Source of the DNA: an uncultured Roseburia sp.
Lineage (GTDB): Bacteria; Bacillota; Clostridia; Lachnospirales; Lachnospiraceae
Direction of reading: 5' to 3'
DNA: 5,184 bases
Assembly: GCA_900548205.1 (NCBI GenBank)
Contig: URJS01000101.1
Coordinates: 1-5,184, forward strand
Shown: piece after piece, positions 4,981-5,184 of the stretch
How the letters are laid out: every line of letters starts with the position of its first letter
How positions within the stretch are numbered: position 1 is the first letter of the stretch
Position numbers and translations under genes: made by a program
Notes under the pieces: generated by a model
Database searches by the model: none
What the model saw: only the letters and a program-made list of their open reading frames with translations
Told to the model about the DNA's origin: nothing

Positions 4981-5184
4981 TTACCATATTCCCATCACTC
5001 TCTGGAGCACTAGGCTCACCACAGTGATGCCGCCCCAGCAGCACGCGCCGAGAAGCAGAGGTTTCCCACCGGTTTTGATCAATTTCACAATATTACTGTT
5101 CAAGCCGATGGCAGCCATCGCCATCACGATAAAAAAGTAAGCGCAAAATATTGCTACGCTGCCCATGAATCACGCTTGCACCAA
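4981..5184 (-). pseudogene. YeiH/UPF0324-family transporter, C-terminal fragment, probably broken
   Basis: The last 61 residues match the C-terminus of the YeiH/UPF0324 family (Cons_hypoth698, putative sulfate-exporter-type inner-membrane proteins of roughly 330-350 residues). Visible are a helix ending in FIVMAMAAIGLN, the conserved loop NIVKLIKTGGKPLLLG, and a final helix ending in RVMGIW. Upstream, the same frame meets TGA at 5172-5170 (on the minus strand LVQA-stop-FMGSVA), although the family continues for hundreds of residues there. So the gene carries a nonsense mutation, or a frameshift lies just outside the window. The ATG at 5166 has no good RBS and would start in the middle of the fold. 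The substrate is not established for most family members. The rest of the gene lies beyond the window. Confidence 0.72.

Noticed and set aside
5103..5118. GATGGC/GCCATC palindrome
   Set aside because: Explained by codons for MAMAAIG in the transporter fragment; no flanking T run.
4907..5140. 77-aa plus-strand ORF
   Set aside because: Lies opposite the YeiH-like fragment and its terminator; the minus-strand translation is clearly the real one.
1..5184. CRISPR array, tRNA, rRNA or intact insertion sequence
   Set aside because: No regularly spaced repeats, cloverleaf-like segment or transposase was found on either strand.

Overview
The window looks like chromosomal DNA of a low-to-moderate GC Bacillota, probably a Lachnospiraceae-type Clostridia. 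This rests on strong AAGGAGG-type ribosome binding sites, extended -10 promoters, A/T-flanked intrinsic terminators and a 30-residue holin-like toxin of a type common in that group. The assignment is inference, since no rRNA or taxonomic marker is present.

Layout. (1) Positions 1-102 hold at most the last codons of an unidentified gene, followed by a 16-bp perfect hairpin terminator (105-159). (2) Positions 160-658 hold no convincing gene: an extended -10 promoter candidate, several hairpins, alternative pairings around a repeated GACTT/AAGTC motif, and an orphan Shine-Dalgarno. (3) Positions 659-1560 are a compact, tightly spaced cluster. It has an intact 190-aa protein with two CxxC knuckles, then an 83-codon gene broken by a 17-nt insertion (8-nt direct repeats) plus an in-frame TAG, then a third start that overlaps it by 8 nt and stops after 21 residues. 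(4) Positions 1615-4653 encode a 1012-aa protein that dominates the window: a WYL-like N-terminus, a complete UPF1/DNA2-type superfamily 1 helicase core and a C-terminal PD-(D/E)XK nuclease domain of DUF2726/DUF559 type. This is the architecture expected of a single-protein anti-phage or nucleic-acid-restriction effector. (5) Positions 4676-4910 look like a type I toxin-antitoxin module: a small membrane toxin on the plus strand, a bidirectional terminator, and a good minus-strand promoter that would produce an antisense RNA ending at that same terminator. (6) Positions 4933-5184, minus strand, carry the 3' end of a YeiH/UPF0324-family membrane transporter with its terminator. An in-frame TGA shortly upstream of the visible part suggests it is broken.

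Working together. The helicase-nuclease is the only large intact gene and has its own strong RBS. The toxin starts 22 nt after its stop codon, so co-transcription is possible, but the antisense layout argues for a self-contained module. The decayed genes before the helicase, the broken transporter after it and the toxin in between fit an accessory island with turnover at both edges. Whether the 190-aa CxxC protein ever worked with the helicase cannot be decided from the sequence.
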